Shown here piece after piece: positions 35,772-47,500 of a stretch of 64,000 bases of DNA. The DNA comes from Adiantum capillus-veneris (lineage: Eukaryota; Streptophyta; Polypodiopsida; Polypodiales; Pteridaceae), in NCBI GenBank assembly GCA_014529385.2, contig CM043960.1, positions 31,979,396 through 32,043,395 on the forward strand, given 5' to 3'. Position numbers and translations under genes: made by a program. Within the stretch, counting starts at the first letter, position 1. Each line of letters opens with the position of its first letter. Below the pieces are notes generated by a model. It was given only the letters and a program-made list of their open reading frames with translations. It ran no database searches and was not told the origin of the DNA.

Positions 35772-35994
35772 TTTTTGACATCCATCATTCACTTGCCTCC
35801 CTCTCAACCTTTCTCCCTGACCTCTTAATCTCCAATCTTAGGGGATGTATATATAAAGCCTTATACTCACAAAAACAAGATAAAAAAGTAAAAGAGCAAG
35901 AGCCATAACACAAAATCATAAAAACACATTATGCATAAGAACACGACCCTTGTAATATTTGCACTCTAACCATCATCTATTTGCGTGTACAGAT

Positions 35995-36414
35995 ATGGCT
36001 AGTACGCTAGAGTCATCCGCTCCTGCCTTGGGTGAGAGGTACCCTCGTTACTTTTCACAAATGTTTCACATGGTCTTTCCGATGCTTGCATGTGAATGGT
36101 ATTTGGTAAGTACGTTAGCATGTGAGAGGAATTTTGAGGAGTTAAAGTGGCTGATACGTCTCTTGACCACGATTGATCCATACTTAGTAGAGAGCGTTTC
36201 TCCCATTGCACAAGCCTATCCTTTTGACCAAGATGACTATAGGCATCTAGTGACCTTAGTAAACATGGGTACCTATGATGAAGAAGAAGATTTACATGAC
36301 TACACGGATGGCACATATGGTCTCATGGATGATGACTTTGTTTATCTTGACGACGAGGATAGGGGTTTAGCCTTAGGATTTCCCCCCAATCTCTACAATA
36401 TCCTATTCCCTTGA
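35995..36414 (+). CDS. Extra 139-codon ORF of G3, function unknown
   Basis: An uninterrupted ORF between the gag-protease region and the 3' LTR remnant. The likely start is ATG 35995 (MASTLESS), which has G at -3 and +4; an upstream ATG at 35959 would add 12 residues. The protein is about 139 aa. A cysteine- and aromatic-containing middle part (MLACEWYLVSTLACERNFEEL) is followed by a strongly acidic tail (DEEEDLHDYTD, DDDFVYLDDEDRG). I see no signal peptide, clear membrane segment, zinc finger or known domain. It is intact while its neighbours are broken, but at this length that may be chance. It could be an accessory gene of the element, a captured host fragment or a non-coding frame. Confidence 0.4.
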   Translation: MASTLESSAPALGERYPRYFSQMFHMVFPMLACEWYLVSTLACERNFEELKWLIRLLTTIDPYLVESVSPIAQAYPFDQDDYRHLVTLVNMGTYDEEEDLHDYTDGTYGLMDDDFVYLDDEDRGLALGFPPNLYNILFP

Positions 36415-37238
36415 CTCTCTAGGGGGAGTGCAAATAATTAGGTTAGGATTCCTTATGTTTTTTTGTTGTGTTCAATAAGTGTTGGTACCTTTTCCCACTG
36501 ATGTGCCTCCTAGAGGTATTCTTTGTGTTTCTTAGTGTGTACATGAACGTGTTGCTGTTGTTAGGATTTGGACCTTCATGGGATCTTTCTCTTCAAATCA
36601 AGCTCGATCATCGACACAAACAGAACAGGTGTTTCTTGTCCATTAGCATTGCCCCTTATCTTTTTGCATCCATGTTTGTCTGCTTTGATTGGGATTGGTA
36701 GCATAATATTCAACGCATATGCTTAGTACCAAACATTAAATTCAATGAATTTTTTGTCATAATCACTTGTTTAGATTTAAAAATCAAGCAGTCTGACTAA
36801 GCTAGTTTGACCAAGTTAGGTGTTAGAGATCTTCTCTTAATACCATGGGGAATGCCTTCCTAATAATCAATGGTTACTTAGGTTCTTAATCCGATTTAGG
36901 CAGCATTGTGTGAAATGTACTAGGGCTTTCTAGTGGGCTTGACCCTATTGACCTTTAGCTTAAGTATTATAAAGGGAGTTTACTTGTGTGATGAGCTTGG
37001 GGAGGTGTATCAGTGTTATATGACCCCCCAAAGTTACAAAATTAAAATGCTGAAAATGAACAAACAAAAAATCAAAGTGCCACATTGTAAAATCTTAAGC
37101 TGGAAGAGAAATCTCAGCTTGATTGGGTACTCCACTCACATGTATCGCCTATGGTACTAGAGCCCTAGAGGTTCCCAGTGTGGGCGCTTTTCCTTGAAAA
37201 GCAAAAAACCCAAGGCATACAAAATAAGCACACACATC

Positions 37239-37335
37239 TACTAGTTTTGACTTGTTGTGTGCTTGGAGCCATTTGTGGCTTGCACACAATGTATCGGCAA
37301 GTTCCTTGCATTGACACGTGCGACATACGCGCATA
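37239..37335 (+). repeat. Remnant of the G3 3' LTR
   Basis: Matches the last ~95 bp of the 5' LTR (31566-31660), from ACTAGTTT to GCATA (5' copy GCACA). The first ~500 bp of a 3' LTR were not found in 36420-37238. The terminal bases are followed by the GGTTC duplication. Confidence 0.8.
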
Positions 37336-38067
37336 GGTTCTTGCATACATACATAATATCCAGGTTTCCTCCAGGTTGCAGTGTTTAGCATCAGCACAGA
37401 TTTTAGTGGGAGTACTAGATGCGCATATGCATTGTTATGGAACTTTTGATAGTGCTTGAGCTCTTTTGAGAGCGGTTTTACTCCCCGCAAGGATTTGTTT
37501 ACTGCCTGCACATTTTGTTTGGCGCATGTTTGAGCATGTATATTGTACCTTGCAATATTGTTGACAGGGGATGTACGTTGAGTTGCGGAAACTGCCATAT
37601 GTACCTTTTGTGGAGCCGATTTGGTTTGTTTTTGGCAGTCCCGACCGTTTTTGAGACTCTGTTCGGAGGCCCTTTTTGAGACTGGGTTGGTTTCTTGTCT
37701 GCATAACCTTTTGTGAGGGTCGATAGCATGAGGTTTCTTGAGCTGGGGGATTCTCGAATGTTGAGATCCTTTCGGTGATATAGGTTGCTGGAATACCCCT
37801 TTTTCATGGCCTCACCATAGGACATGTATAGAGAGGGCTAGGTGCATTTGACACCGTGTTGGCAGTCTTGGGTCAGTTTTTGACTTTTTTATGCATAGTT
37901 AGTGGTTGATGCGCCTGTCTTATGCTTTGAGAGCATTACCTTTGATGCGTTACTGATCTCTTGCGATAGTTTTGGATTGTGATTCTATCATTTTTTATAG
38001 GGAAACTCTGTCGAATTTTTCTCAGAATTACTAGTGTTTATTGTCATATTATCTTTAGTTTGCAGCC

Positions 38068-38606
38068 ATGTCATCTAGTGGTGAAAAGGATATTTACAAT
38101 ATTTGGAAATTTGATGGGACAAATTTTGCTATCTGGAAAGAGAAGATTCAAGATGTTCTTATACAAAAAGGCCAACTGGATCCTATCATGGAGCGCCCAG
38201 AGGGCGAGTATACAGATGTTGAGTGGGAAAAACTTGATGCTAAGGCCAAATCTACCCTCCGTTTGCATTTAACCGAATCTGTGTACTTTACTATAGTTGG
38301 AGAAAGGACTGGTAGAGATGTATGGGATAAGTTGTGTTCCAGTTATGAGAACAAAAGTGCCACTAATAAGTTTTTCTTGATGAAGAAGCTGTTTGACCTT
38401 CGTATGAAGGAAGAGGGCACTATTTCTACTCACATTAATGAGTTCAATATCATTTTCACTCAGTTGACCACTCAGGGTTTGGTCTTCGATGAGGAAATCA
38501 AATGTATATTCTTGCTATGTAGTTTACCCTCATCTTGGGATACGTTCTGTACTGCGATTAGCAACTCAGCACCTAGTACCGGTCTAGTGTACAATGACGT
38601 CCTTGG
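38068..38606 (+). pseudogene. Copia C1b gag, open but truncated
   Basis: Starts MSSSGEKDIYNIWKFDG and stays open for about 180 codons of the Tork-like gag domain, closely matching C1a. Here residue 23 is Trp (TGG), where C1a has TAG. Homology ends after NDVLG, and the frame then runs 19 codons into unrelated DNA (stop at 38664). The zinc knuckle and all of pol are missing. Confidence 0.85.
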
Positions 38607-40648
38607 TTTAAACAATGAATTATATATGAAAAGACTTTTATCAAACAGCTTAATCTACCATTAATTTCACATATCAAACTTAAAATTCAATAAAATCCTT
38701 TTTCTAAATATTTTTGTTTTGTGTTTTGTGTTTGTGTGTGTAGATCTACAAAATGTATGTGTTTTTTGTGTTAGTGTGTGTGTATTGTACACAATATAGA
38801 GCGGAGAGACGGGCGGAGAGAGAGAGAGAGGGGGGGGGGGGGGGGGGGTAGTAGGGTTTCCTACAATAGATTTGAGGGAGATGGGGGATAGTTTTTTCTA
38901 ATAAGAGCTTAAAATGAGCTCGCGGTAGGTTTCAAATTTCCCCCCTAGCAGAGTGTCATTATTAGCATCTTCAACATCGTCCTTGTAACAGTTTTTGTTT
39001 ACGATGCAGATAGTGATGCCGTTTGGAATGCCAAAGAATGTTGAGCATTGAGCATCTACAAATGCTTAAGAAGGCCTAGTAGTGACACAAGATGCTAAAG
39101 TGGAACGACCAAACAGGGATGTAGCAAATCCACAAGAAGAACATGAAAGAGAAGACCTTGTGAAAGTGGAAATCCATCCCTAACATGTTCACACACCGAG
39201 AGAGCAAGCATAAGCTAAGGATGTAGTCTCTGAGGGGAGTACTAAAGTGTAGCCATCACCTAGCAACAATGAAGATAAAGATAAATCCTCCAATAAGCTA
39301 GAGCCTACATTTGACCATTTGGTAAAAGAAAGATTAACCTACCCTTCAAACACCACATCTCTCATCAAATTGCGTACCTAAATGTGTGAGTAGGGTGCAT
39401 AGGCAGAAGAGGAGAATGAAGAAGAAGTGGAAGAAGAGACATATAAAGAAGAGGAAGTTGCAAAAAAGGAAGATGAAAAACAAAAGGAGGAAGACACATC
39501 ATCCACAAAAGGCAAAGGCAATTGGAAGCCAACAAAATTAGAACAATACATGAATAAAAAACACTTCCATTGGAAAATGTTGAGGAACCAACACCTCAAT
39601 CATCACAATGAACACCTCTACAAGCTATATGTAATAGGAGAAGAAGTCCATTAAGGGTCTTTTGGCGTGTAGTCTAGTGAAAGAGGAGCTAGAGGAGATA
39701 GGGACTAGGTCCAAAAGACATAGGTAGGGATAATAGAGGAAGAAATGGGTATATGCATGATAATGTGTATCCACTTTCAGTAGTGGTGTTTCTACTGCAG
39801 TGGATGAGGGGTGATGAGCACGTGGGGTGCAAAAACAGAAGGGGCACCATCTGTATCGTTGCATGGCAAGGTGAGTAGCTAGTGGCACAATGAATCTGGG
39901 TCGCCAAAAGAAGTTAAGGGGAGGGCCTTGAGAGTGCTATAGGGGGCGTGATCTAGGAGGGAGGAGGGGCGGCAACCAGTTGGGAGAGCAAGCGCTGGAG
40001 GAAGGAGGGTGCCATCTGAAGGGCAACCCATAGCGTGAACTGCATGTGGGGGGTGGCACTGCAGAGGAGCCAGCGGGCCATGAGTTGGAAACGAAGGGGT
40101 GCGCTGACCTGGAAGAGCTGAGGGCCGTGAGGAGGGACTCGCAAATCTAGGGGGGCTACCAAGATGAGAGCAAATGGAACACCATTAGTCGGGGCTTTCG
40201 GGGGAGGAGAAAGCATAGCCAAGGGCGAGAACATGGGAAAGAGAAGGAAGGGGGCTGCTCATAGCCCAAGACCAAGTAGGGACCGCCAAGGAATCCATAG
40301 CATCACAAGATGGGCTGCCTATGGCCACTGCAAACAAGGAGGATTGAGAGGGGCTATCGAGTGCATGGCTCAAGTAGAAGGTCGTCTTCTACTGAGAAAG
40401 CATGAGCGGAGGGCAAGTTTGGAGTCATAAAGGATGATGACCGCATGCTAGAGGGGCTGTCCAGGGCCGTAAGTTGTAGAGAAAATGGAACACTTGAGAG
40501 TGTCTGTCATGTCATTGGAATTGAATCTGCTAGAAGCGGAGGTGATCCAAGGCACCACCATCATTGCACCTAGAATTTTTTTCTGATGCAATCAATATCC
40601 AAACGTTGTCTTTGATTGTTCGACTTGGATCCTCTTGTCCTTTTTTGA
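38607..40648. other. Non-genic DNA between C1b and G1
   Basis: AT-rich at first, with TG-rich stretches (38720-38790) and (GA)n running into 19 G (38821-38848). A 75-codon frame at 39427-39654 (+) is very rich in Glu and Lys and probably spurious. No gene is recognised. The last five bases, CTCTT (40649-40653), are the left target duplication of G1. Confidence 0.5.
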
Positions 40649-40653
40649 CTCTT

Positions 40654-42226
40654 TGTAATGGAATTGGCCTATTTAACTTGAGAGTAGCGAAAATTAATGA
40701 AAGTACTTTTGAGAAATGACTGTGAGCATAGCAGGTGAACATAGTTGAAGATAGCAACATAATCATAGCAATTAGTTAACTTGGCATGAACAATACTTTT
40801 GCAAGAGAGAGAATTTAGAGAACATGACAACAGTTGAGGACCGGATTTATGTGGAGCCGGTCTCCCCTCCAATAGGCATTTGTATTATGATTTCTCCCAT
40901 TAAGAGAGACTTGTTACAATACAATCTTTGTGTTCCTTGTGACCTAGGTGATGCAATGAAGATGGAAAGCTTCATGCATCACAAACATAACATAAACTTG
41001 AAGAAAGCTTTAACTATCCCAAGCCTCAGTCCCAAGACCTCAAAACACCTTCGAAGGTGGAGAGAGCTAGCAGAGAATGAGGGTAGGGAAGAGGAACTTG
41101 AAGAAACATTTCGTAGGAGAAAGAATTAGTTCCTCACTTATCATAACTCTTGTTGCTAGCATACATAATAGCATAGTAATGAAGAAGAAGGAGATGGCAA
41201 GCTTAAGCATTGAAGCATGGCTCTTGGTTGGATTTGCACTCCATATCCAAGAGTGTTGGTGTAGGCTCTCAACCTCTACTTGCTTGGAGAAGGAGAGGGA
41301 GCTCTTGCACTTTGCATAGCACACAATGAGAGTGTTTGTGAGTGTGTGTGGGTGAGTATACCCCCTAAGCAACCCCCTAGCTTGCTTGGGTCAACCCCCC
41401 CTTGTAGCCCATGCTTGAAGCTCATTGGACCCCTCCAGGCCTAGCCAATCACAAGCAGGAGGCATTACAAGCAGCAAGGGTAGCCTTGAGACAAGTGTCC
41501 CCCTTTCCCCTTTGAGAGAGAGGGATAGATAAATGCTAAATCAATTAATTAAATCTCCATAATTATTATTGGACCCCTTGGGTGGCCAACCAATAGGCTT
41601 GAGGCACACCATGAGGGCAACATGAGGAGGAACTTGACAAGTGTCCCTTTTGCTTTCTTTGTGCCATGCATGCCTTGTGTGAGTGTGTGGGTGTTCTCTC
41701 TCATCCCCCCTCATGTAGGGCTCGCCCCCTCCTTGTAGGGATTGAATCTTTGACTTTTTGACACCTCAAGCCCCTCATGCATAGGCCCAGTTCCCACCAC
41801 AAGCTTGGCTCATAAGCACTTTAAGCTTGGGCTGGGTTCTCACCTCAAGTGCAACCCTAGCATCTCAATAATTAAGCACCTCAAGCACCTTAGTCATCAA
41901 GAAGGACAAGCACCTCGAGCTGGGTCGGGTTCTCGCGCGTCAAGCTCAGCCCTAGCTTACCTAAGGTCAAAGGCCTTTTACACACATTATTGGAGGTCTT
42001 CAATGAAGCTAACCCTAAGGTCTTATGCTCCATTTGTTAGCCTTTCTCTTTGATAGACCATCTCTCATTTGGGCCCCTTTACCATTGGCCCCGTGTTGAG
42101 ATAGATCTATAAGCACATGTCTATATCTTAACACTTGTTCCCGTTTATTCTCCCACATTAAGTGATCAATTTAATATGAGAAAATCATTTGGGTTGGTTA
42201 GATATTAGATATTAGATTTTATGACA
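40654..42226 (-). repeat. 3' LTR of gypsy G1
   Basis: On the plus strand it runs from TGTAATGG to TTATGACA, 1573 bp. It differs from the 1618-bp right LTR mainly by a block of CAAGCACCT-like repeats that is shorter here (around 41860-41910). Confidence 0.95.
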
Positions 42227-42240
42227 TTACCTCTCTCTTG
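42227..42240 (-). promoter_or_regulatory. Polypurine tract of G1
   Basis: The complement reads CAAGAGAGAGGTAA, directly adjoining the 3' LTR. Confidence 0.8.
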
Positions 42241-42585
42241 AAATCATAGTCGTCCTCGACTATGAGGTAGAAGAGACAAAGCCTTAGTCATTAGTCAATT
42301 TTACTTAGCGGGTAGAGGATCCCCTTTTACCCTATGACATCTTTCCAAAATGGATGACTAATCCATTTGGTGCTTGGGAGACATAGCTGCCACAAGCATG
42401 TCTGCTCTTTAGTCCATTTCATTCTCCCAAAGTAGAGTGACAAATTCTACTTGGTGTTTGAGAGACGTCGTCATCACAAACATGATTCTAAGCATGCATA
42501 CTAGTTAAATTTGTGCACAAATTAAAAGAGGACTAGTCTTATAAGACAAAAACATGAGTTATTTAAAAGAAATTTGTACATTTGC

Positions 42586-44267
42586 TTACTCTAATGTAGC
42601 ATTGTAAGCATTGACAAGGTTCGTACTATCCTTAAGCTGTATTCCTTGCATCCATCTAGCATCTTCAAAAGGATAATTTTTGAACTTAATAAGATACCGT
42701 CGGATAATCTTACCATGTCGTAGTACCTTGTCTTCATGCCGAAGAACAGCTTCGGCATGTAGCACCTCTTCTTGGTCTTCAACTTCGGGAGGGTCTTCAA
42801 TAATTGGTTCAGTTGATGGCTCTCCTTTGTAGGGCTTAAGTAGGCTTACATGAAAACCATTGTGTATGAGCCAATGGTTGGGCAACTTGAGTTGATAAGC
42901 CGTCTCATTGATGGGCTTCAAGATTTGGAAAGGACCATAGTATCTTTTTGCTAGTTTAGCATAATACTTTTGATGGCCCATAGGATTTTTTCTCGTCGTT
43001 TGCCTTAATCGAGCCTTAGGAAACTTGAGTAAGACCCAATCATTTTCTTTGAACATTAAGGCTCTTCTGTGCTTATTAGCAGCAGCTTTTTGCCTTTGTT
43101 GAGAGATGGATATAGCCTCCCTAATCTTTTGAAAAGATTCTTGTAGGTCACGGCTATACTCATCGACGGCGAAGATCTTTCCATGTACTTTGAGTAGCAA
43201 GGGACTTTTGGGTCTTCCCTCAATGATCTCAAAATGTGCTTTTCCCATAGAAGTATGTACAATATTAATGTAGGCATACTCTACAAGAGGTAAGTACTTT
43301 TCCCATTGTGAGCGTTGATCTACTTCGGTAACATAAGTCTTGAGCAGATCGAGTATCGTGAGATTGGCTATCTCACTTTGGCCATCCATTTGTGGGTGAT
43401 AGGCCGAAGAGAAATTCAATCTTGTTCCTAGATTTTCAAAGAGACCTTTCCAGAAATCACTGGTCATTCTAGGATCTCTATCTGACACGATGGATGTGGG
43501 TAATCCATGGTGCTTGAAAATCTAAGATATGAAGAGAGTTGCCATTTGATGTGCCTTAATAGTCTTTTTGACAGGAATAAAATGTGCTTGCTTGCTAAAC
43601 CTGTCAACTATTGTCCATATTCCTGTATTCCCATGGATAGACTTGGGTAATCCAAAGATGAAATCCATGGGTATACTCTCCCATGGTGAATTTGGAATAG
43701 GCAATGGCTGGAGTAATCCAGGTTGCTTCCCTCTATCATACTTGGTCGTTTGGCATTCTACACATTTTGAAACATACTCTTGTATGTCCACTTTCATGGT
43801 AGGCCAATAGAAGTACGTCTCTACTCCTCGGAGAGTAGGTTGAATACCTCTATGCCCTGCATATGGAGGAGCATGGGATTCATACATAACTTTCTCAAGA
43901 AGGGAATGGGTAACACATAGCCTATTGTCGTGGAGAAGATAACCATCCTGCAAGGTGAATGGTTCCTCTTTCTTTCCCAAAGCAAGGGCTGACATTATGT
44001 CTCTAAAGTCAGGGTCAGTAACATACTCATCTATCATAGAGGATAGATCATTGTGAGTAGCTATAGACACCGCATTAACTTTGGGTCGTCGTGAAAGCGC
44101 ATCGGCCACTTGATTATGCTTACCAGCTATGTGAGCAATATGGAAATTAAATTGCGAAAGAAAATTTGCCCACCTCATTTGTTTGTCGGAAAGCTTGGTT
44201 TGCGTCATGAAATACTTGAGATTTTGGTGGTCGGTTCGTAGGATAAATGGAGTCCCCAATAGGTAGT
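42586..44267 (-). pseudogene. Gypsy G1 RNase H end, integrase and chromodomain
   Basis: The 3' half of pol, left of the C2 insertion and reading right to left. The RNase H end (LRTDHQNLKYF) is near 44240-44200. The integrase zinc domain has H-H-C-C around 43880-43750. The catalytic core (PMDFIFGLP, SDRDPRMTS, YHPQMDGQSE) lies near 43680-43370. The C-terminal part (YYGPFQILKPI) is near 42950. A chromodomain-like end is at about 42780-42610 (YLIKFKNYPFEDARW). One TAG stop at 43522-43524 divides an otherwise continuous frame, and the stop codon is at 42586. Chromodomains steer integration to particular chromatin. This one has Phe where Trp is usual. Confidence 0.92.
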
Positions 44268-44494
44268 TGTTGGAATTAGGGTTGCAAAGAAACACACACA
44301 GCTTGGAGAAAACGAAGGAAGCTCAAGGCACACAATAGAGAGTGTGTTACTTAGTGTGCAATGGAAAGATAGATAGCCCTAGAGTGATGGGCGTATATAC
44401 AATGCACGAGGGGAAAAACCTCCTAAAGAGGGAAAAAATGCCCCGACGGTCCTAGTGTGTTCACACACATCACTACCACATGTATATGGTAACA
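44268..44494 (-). repeat. 3' LTR of copia C2
   Basis: 227 bp, TGTTGGAATTAGG to GGTAACA. The inner neighbour 44495-44509 is the complement of the purine tract CTCCAGGGGGGATT. Confidence 0.95.
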
Positions 44495-44569
44495 AATCCC
44501 CCCTGGAGTGATGCGGTGAACGAGATCTGGCACATGAGTAAAGGGAAGTGCCATGCCCTGAGGACAGGA

Positions 44570-47500
44570 TCAGTCCACAAAGGGGAGTAAGCCCAAAGCT
44601 TTGCGGAAAGCTTCAAGCTTCTCACGAGACAATGCCTTTGTGAAAAGATCTGCAAGGTTGTCATGTGCTGGCACATAAGCCAAGTTCATCTCTCCTGCTG
44701 AGAGCCTCTCCCTGACATAGTGGTAATGCACCTCAATGTGCTTTGTGCAAGCATGAAAAACTGGGTTCCTCGCAACTGCCAATGCGCTCTGACTGTCAGT
44801 GTGTATAGTGTTGGCAGTGTCCTGTCCAACACCCAAATCAGCCATAAGGCATTTGAGCCATACACACTCAACCGTAGCTGTGAAGACTGCCATGTACTCA
44901 GCCTCACAACTCGAAGTGGCCATGGTAGGTTGCTTCTTGCTCAACCATGATATACATGAACTGCCAAGCATGAAACAAAAACCACTTGTGGACACTCGCG
45001 TGTCAAAACAACCAGCCCAATCTGAGTCCGAAAAAGCATGTAAGTCTGGCAGCAATGATCCCCCCTTGGGATAAAACAAGCCAAGATGTAAAGTGCCACT
45101 AAGGTAGCGAAAAATCCTCTTGACAGCCTGCCAATGCTTAGACCCTGGGCTATGCATAAATCTGTTGACCTGTGAGACTGCAAACTGAATATCCGGCCTT
45201 GTGTTGCATACATAAATGAGGCAGCCAACAGCAGTTTGGTAAAGAGTGACATCAGCAGGATCGCCAGCATCATGTAGACTCAACTTAAAACCTGTTTCCA
45301 TGGGAGTGGCAATAGTTTTGCAATCCTCAAGTCCAAACTTACATAGCAATGTCTCTATGTAACTTTTTTGACACAAGGCATTACCACCATCACACTGCTT
45401 AAACTGTATACCCAAGTAATGATACAACAGCCCCAAATCTTTCATCTTGAAAGTAGCATTCAAATCAGCCTTAAATTCAGCAATGTGTCTCTCATTTGGT
45501 CCAGTGATCAGCAAATCATCAACATAAAGAACCACAATGAGAAGTACATCACCCTCACGCTTTACATACAATGTGCATTCTGTTGGACTGTTACGAAAGC
45601 CTTGTTTGACCAAATGAGTGTCAGCTTTCTCATACCAAGCACGAGGAGATTGCTTCAACCCATACGAAGCCTTGTTACATTTGCACACTTTGTCCTCTTG
45701 TCCTTTTATGACAAAACCACAAGGCTGCGTTACATAAACTTCCTCAAATATGTCACCATTCAAGAAAGCAGTAACAATGTCTGATTGATGTACATCCCAA
45801 TCAAAATGAGCTGCCAATGCACATAGAAAACGCACAGTAGTCATACGACAAGTGGGAGCAAAAGTCTCTTCATAATCTATGCCTTTTTGCTATGCATAAC
45901 CCTTTGCAACAAGTCGAGCCTTATGGCGATCGATCTCACCATCCGGCTTGCATTTCAACTTGTAAACCCACTTCGTACCAATGGCCTTTTTGCCATGAGG
46001 CAAATCACATAAAGTCCATGTGTCATTTTCTATAAGTGCATCATATTCTGATTGCATGGCAGCCATCCAATTTTCTGAATTTTGTGCTTCATCAAAATTC
46101 AGAGGCTCCTCGACATCATGTAAGCTAGACACAGCCAAAGCATAGCAATCTGATGCATAAGATGCATGGTGAGAGCCTGAACGAGTACGACTAGACAAAG
46201 GTGCATCCAATTTACTGTCACGCAAAGTGTGCACCAGCCATTTTGGCATACCTCTAGCCTGCTCATTTCCAGCCCTTTCCTCATCAAGTACATATGTACA
46301 TCTGCATCAGTAATAGGCTGATCTAAAACATTTTCAGAAACCCCCATAGGCTGTACATTTGCCTCATTGGAACTTACATTCGTATTTCCACCATTGAAAA
46401 GAGGCAACAAAGTGTCATAAATGTCCTGTGAGCTTACATTACTGTTTCTAGTACATGACAGCAAGGGCTGAACACAATCTTCCACAAAGACTACATCCCG
46501 AGAAACCAGAATACGTTTTGTTTGCGGATGATACAACCTGTAACCTTTGCTTTCAGCACTATAACCAACAAAAATACATTTGACAGCCTTATCATCCAAT
46601 TTTCTGCGCTGCACTTGTGGCACCAAAGCATATGCCAAACAACCAAAAACGCGCATGTGCTCAATAGAAGGTTTTCTATCATGCCATGCTTCATATGGAG
46701 TAATAGACTGCAAAGCTTTCGTAGGACACCTGTTAAGTACATAAGTGGCACACATAATGGCCTGAAGCCAAAAAGAATGCGGCAAAGCTTGACTTTTGAC
46801 CATACATCGTGCCATTTCCGTCAGTGACCTGTTTTTCCTCTCAGCAACACCATTTTGCTGAGGTGTATAAGGCACTGTACATTGGTGTTTTATCCCACGA
46901 CTAGCCAGAAATGCATTAAGTTCATGAGACATATACTCCCCCCCTCGATCGGAAAGGAGGGTGCCCATAGTACATTTCGAGACATTTTCAGCCATAGCCA
47001 GAAATTGTTTGAAGCACATAAAAACTTCGGACTTCGCTTTAAGCGGAAATACCCATGCATGCCTGGAGTAATCATCAATGAAAGTCACGAAGTACAACTA
47101 ATTGCCCAAGGACGGAGTTTGCATGGGCCCACAAACATCACTATGCACAAGCTGGAACCTGCATGTGGCCCGAACTGAACCATCCTTTGGAAATTTAGAA
47201 CGCTGCATCTTACCCAAAATACAGCCTTCACAAACATGTTTGACAGGTGCTTCAAGAGGCGGCAAAGAAGCAACCATATCAGATTTCTGCAAACGCAGCA
47301 AACTGGCAAAATTCAGATGACCAAAACGTGCATGCCAAAGTTTTGCATCTGAAATAGCCCTTGAATCTGCAACAACATTTGCAAAATTTTGTCCACACTT
47401 TTCATACAAAGTGAGCTTATACAGCCCACGGCACAAAAGGCCAGATGCAACAATTTCATCACCAAAAATGAGATCATGAACTGTACATCTGTCATCCACA

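Larger units (their letters stand above)
31060..37335 (+). mobile_element. Non-autonomous gag-protease gypsy element G3 (TR-GAG-like)
   Basis: A 6.28-kb insertion in the C1b leader with a perfect 5-bp target duplication GGTTC (31055-31059 and 37336-37340). The 5' LTR (31060-31660) is followed by a primer site TGGCGCCGTTGTCGGGGA, of the tRNA-Asp type used by Athila/Tat gypsy elements. The body encodes gag with four zinc knuckles and an aspartic protease. There is no RT, RNase H or integrase anywhere before the 3' end. A separate ORF lies at 35995-36414. Only about the last 97 bp of the 3' LTR remain (37239-37335). The layout fits plant gag-only terminal-repeat elements that depend on relatives for RT and integrase. 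Both gag and protease frames are broken. Confidence 0.85.
30423..38606 (+). mobile_element. Copia C1b, 3'-truncated, interrupted by G3
   Basis: Second copy of the C1 family: LTR 30423-30669, intact primer site, leader 30684-31059, then element G3 (31060-37335) and its duplicated GGTTC, then the leader again from 37341 and gag from 38068. Homology to C1a stops at 38606 (C1a about 5554), after which unrelated AT-rich DNA follows. The integrase, RT and 3' LTR are lost. The left edge lies in G2 after TTCAG (30418-30422). Confidence 0.88.

Noticed and set aside
39378-39654. Glu/Lys-rich frame (+) and Ser-rich frame (-)
   Set aside because: Low-complexity purine-rich DNA gives both. No domain and no sign of a start context or introns.
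44248-44295. Start codon of a frame beginning MFLCNPNSN before the G1 integrase part
   Set aside because: These first codons are C2 LTR sequence. The real gypsy frame is interrupted there and has no start of its own.
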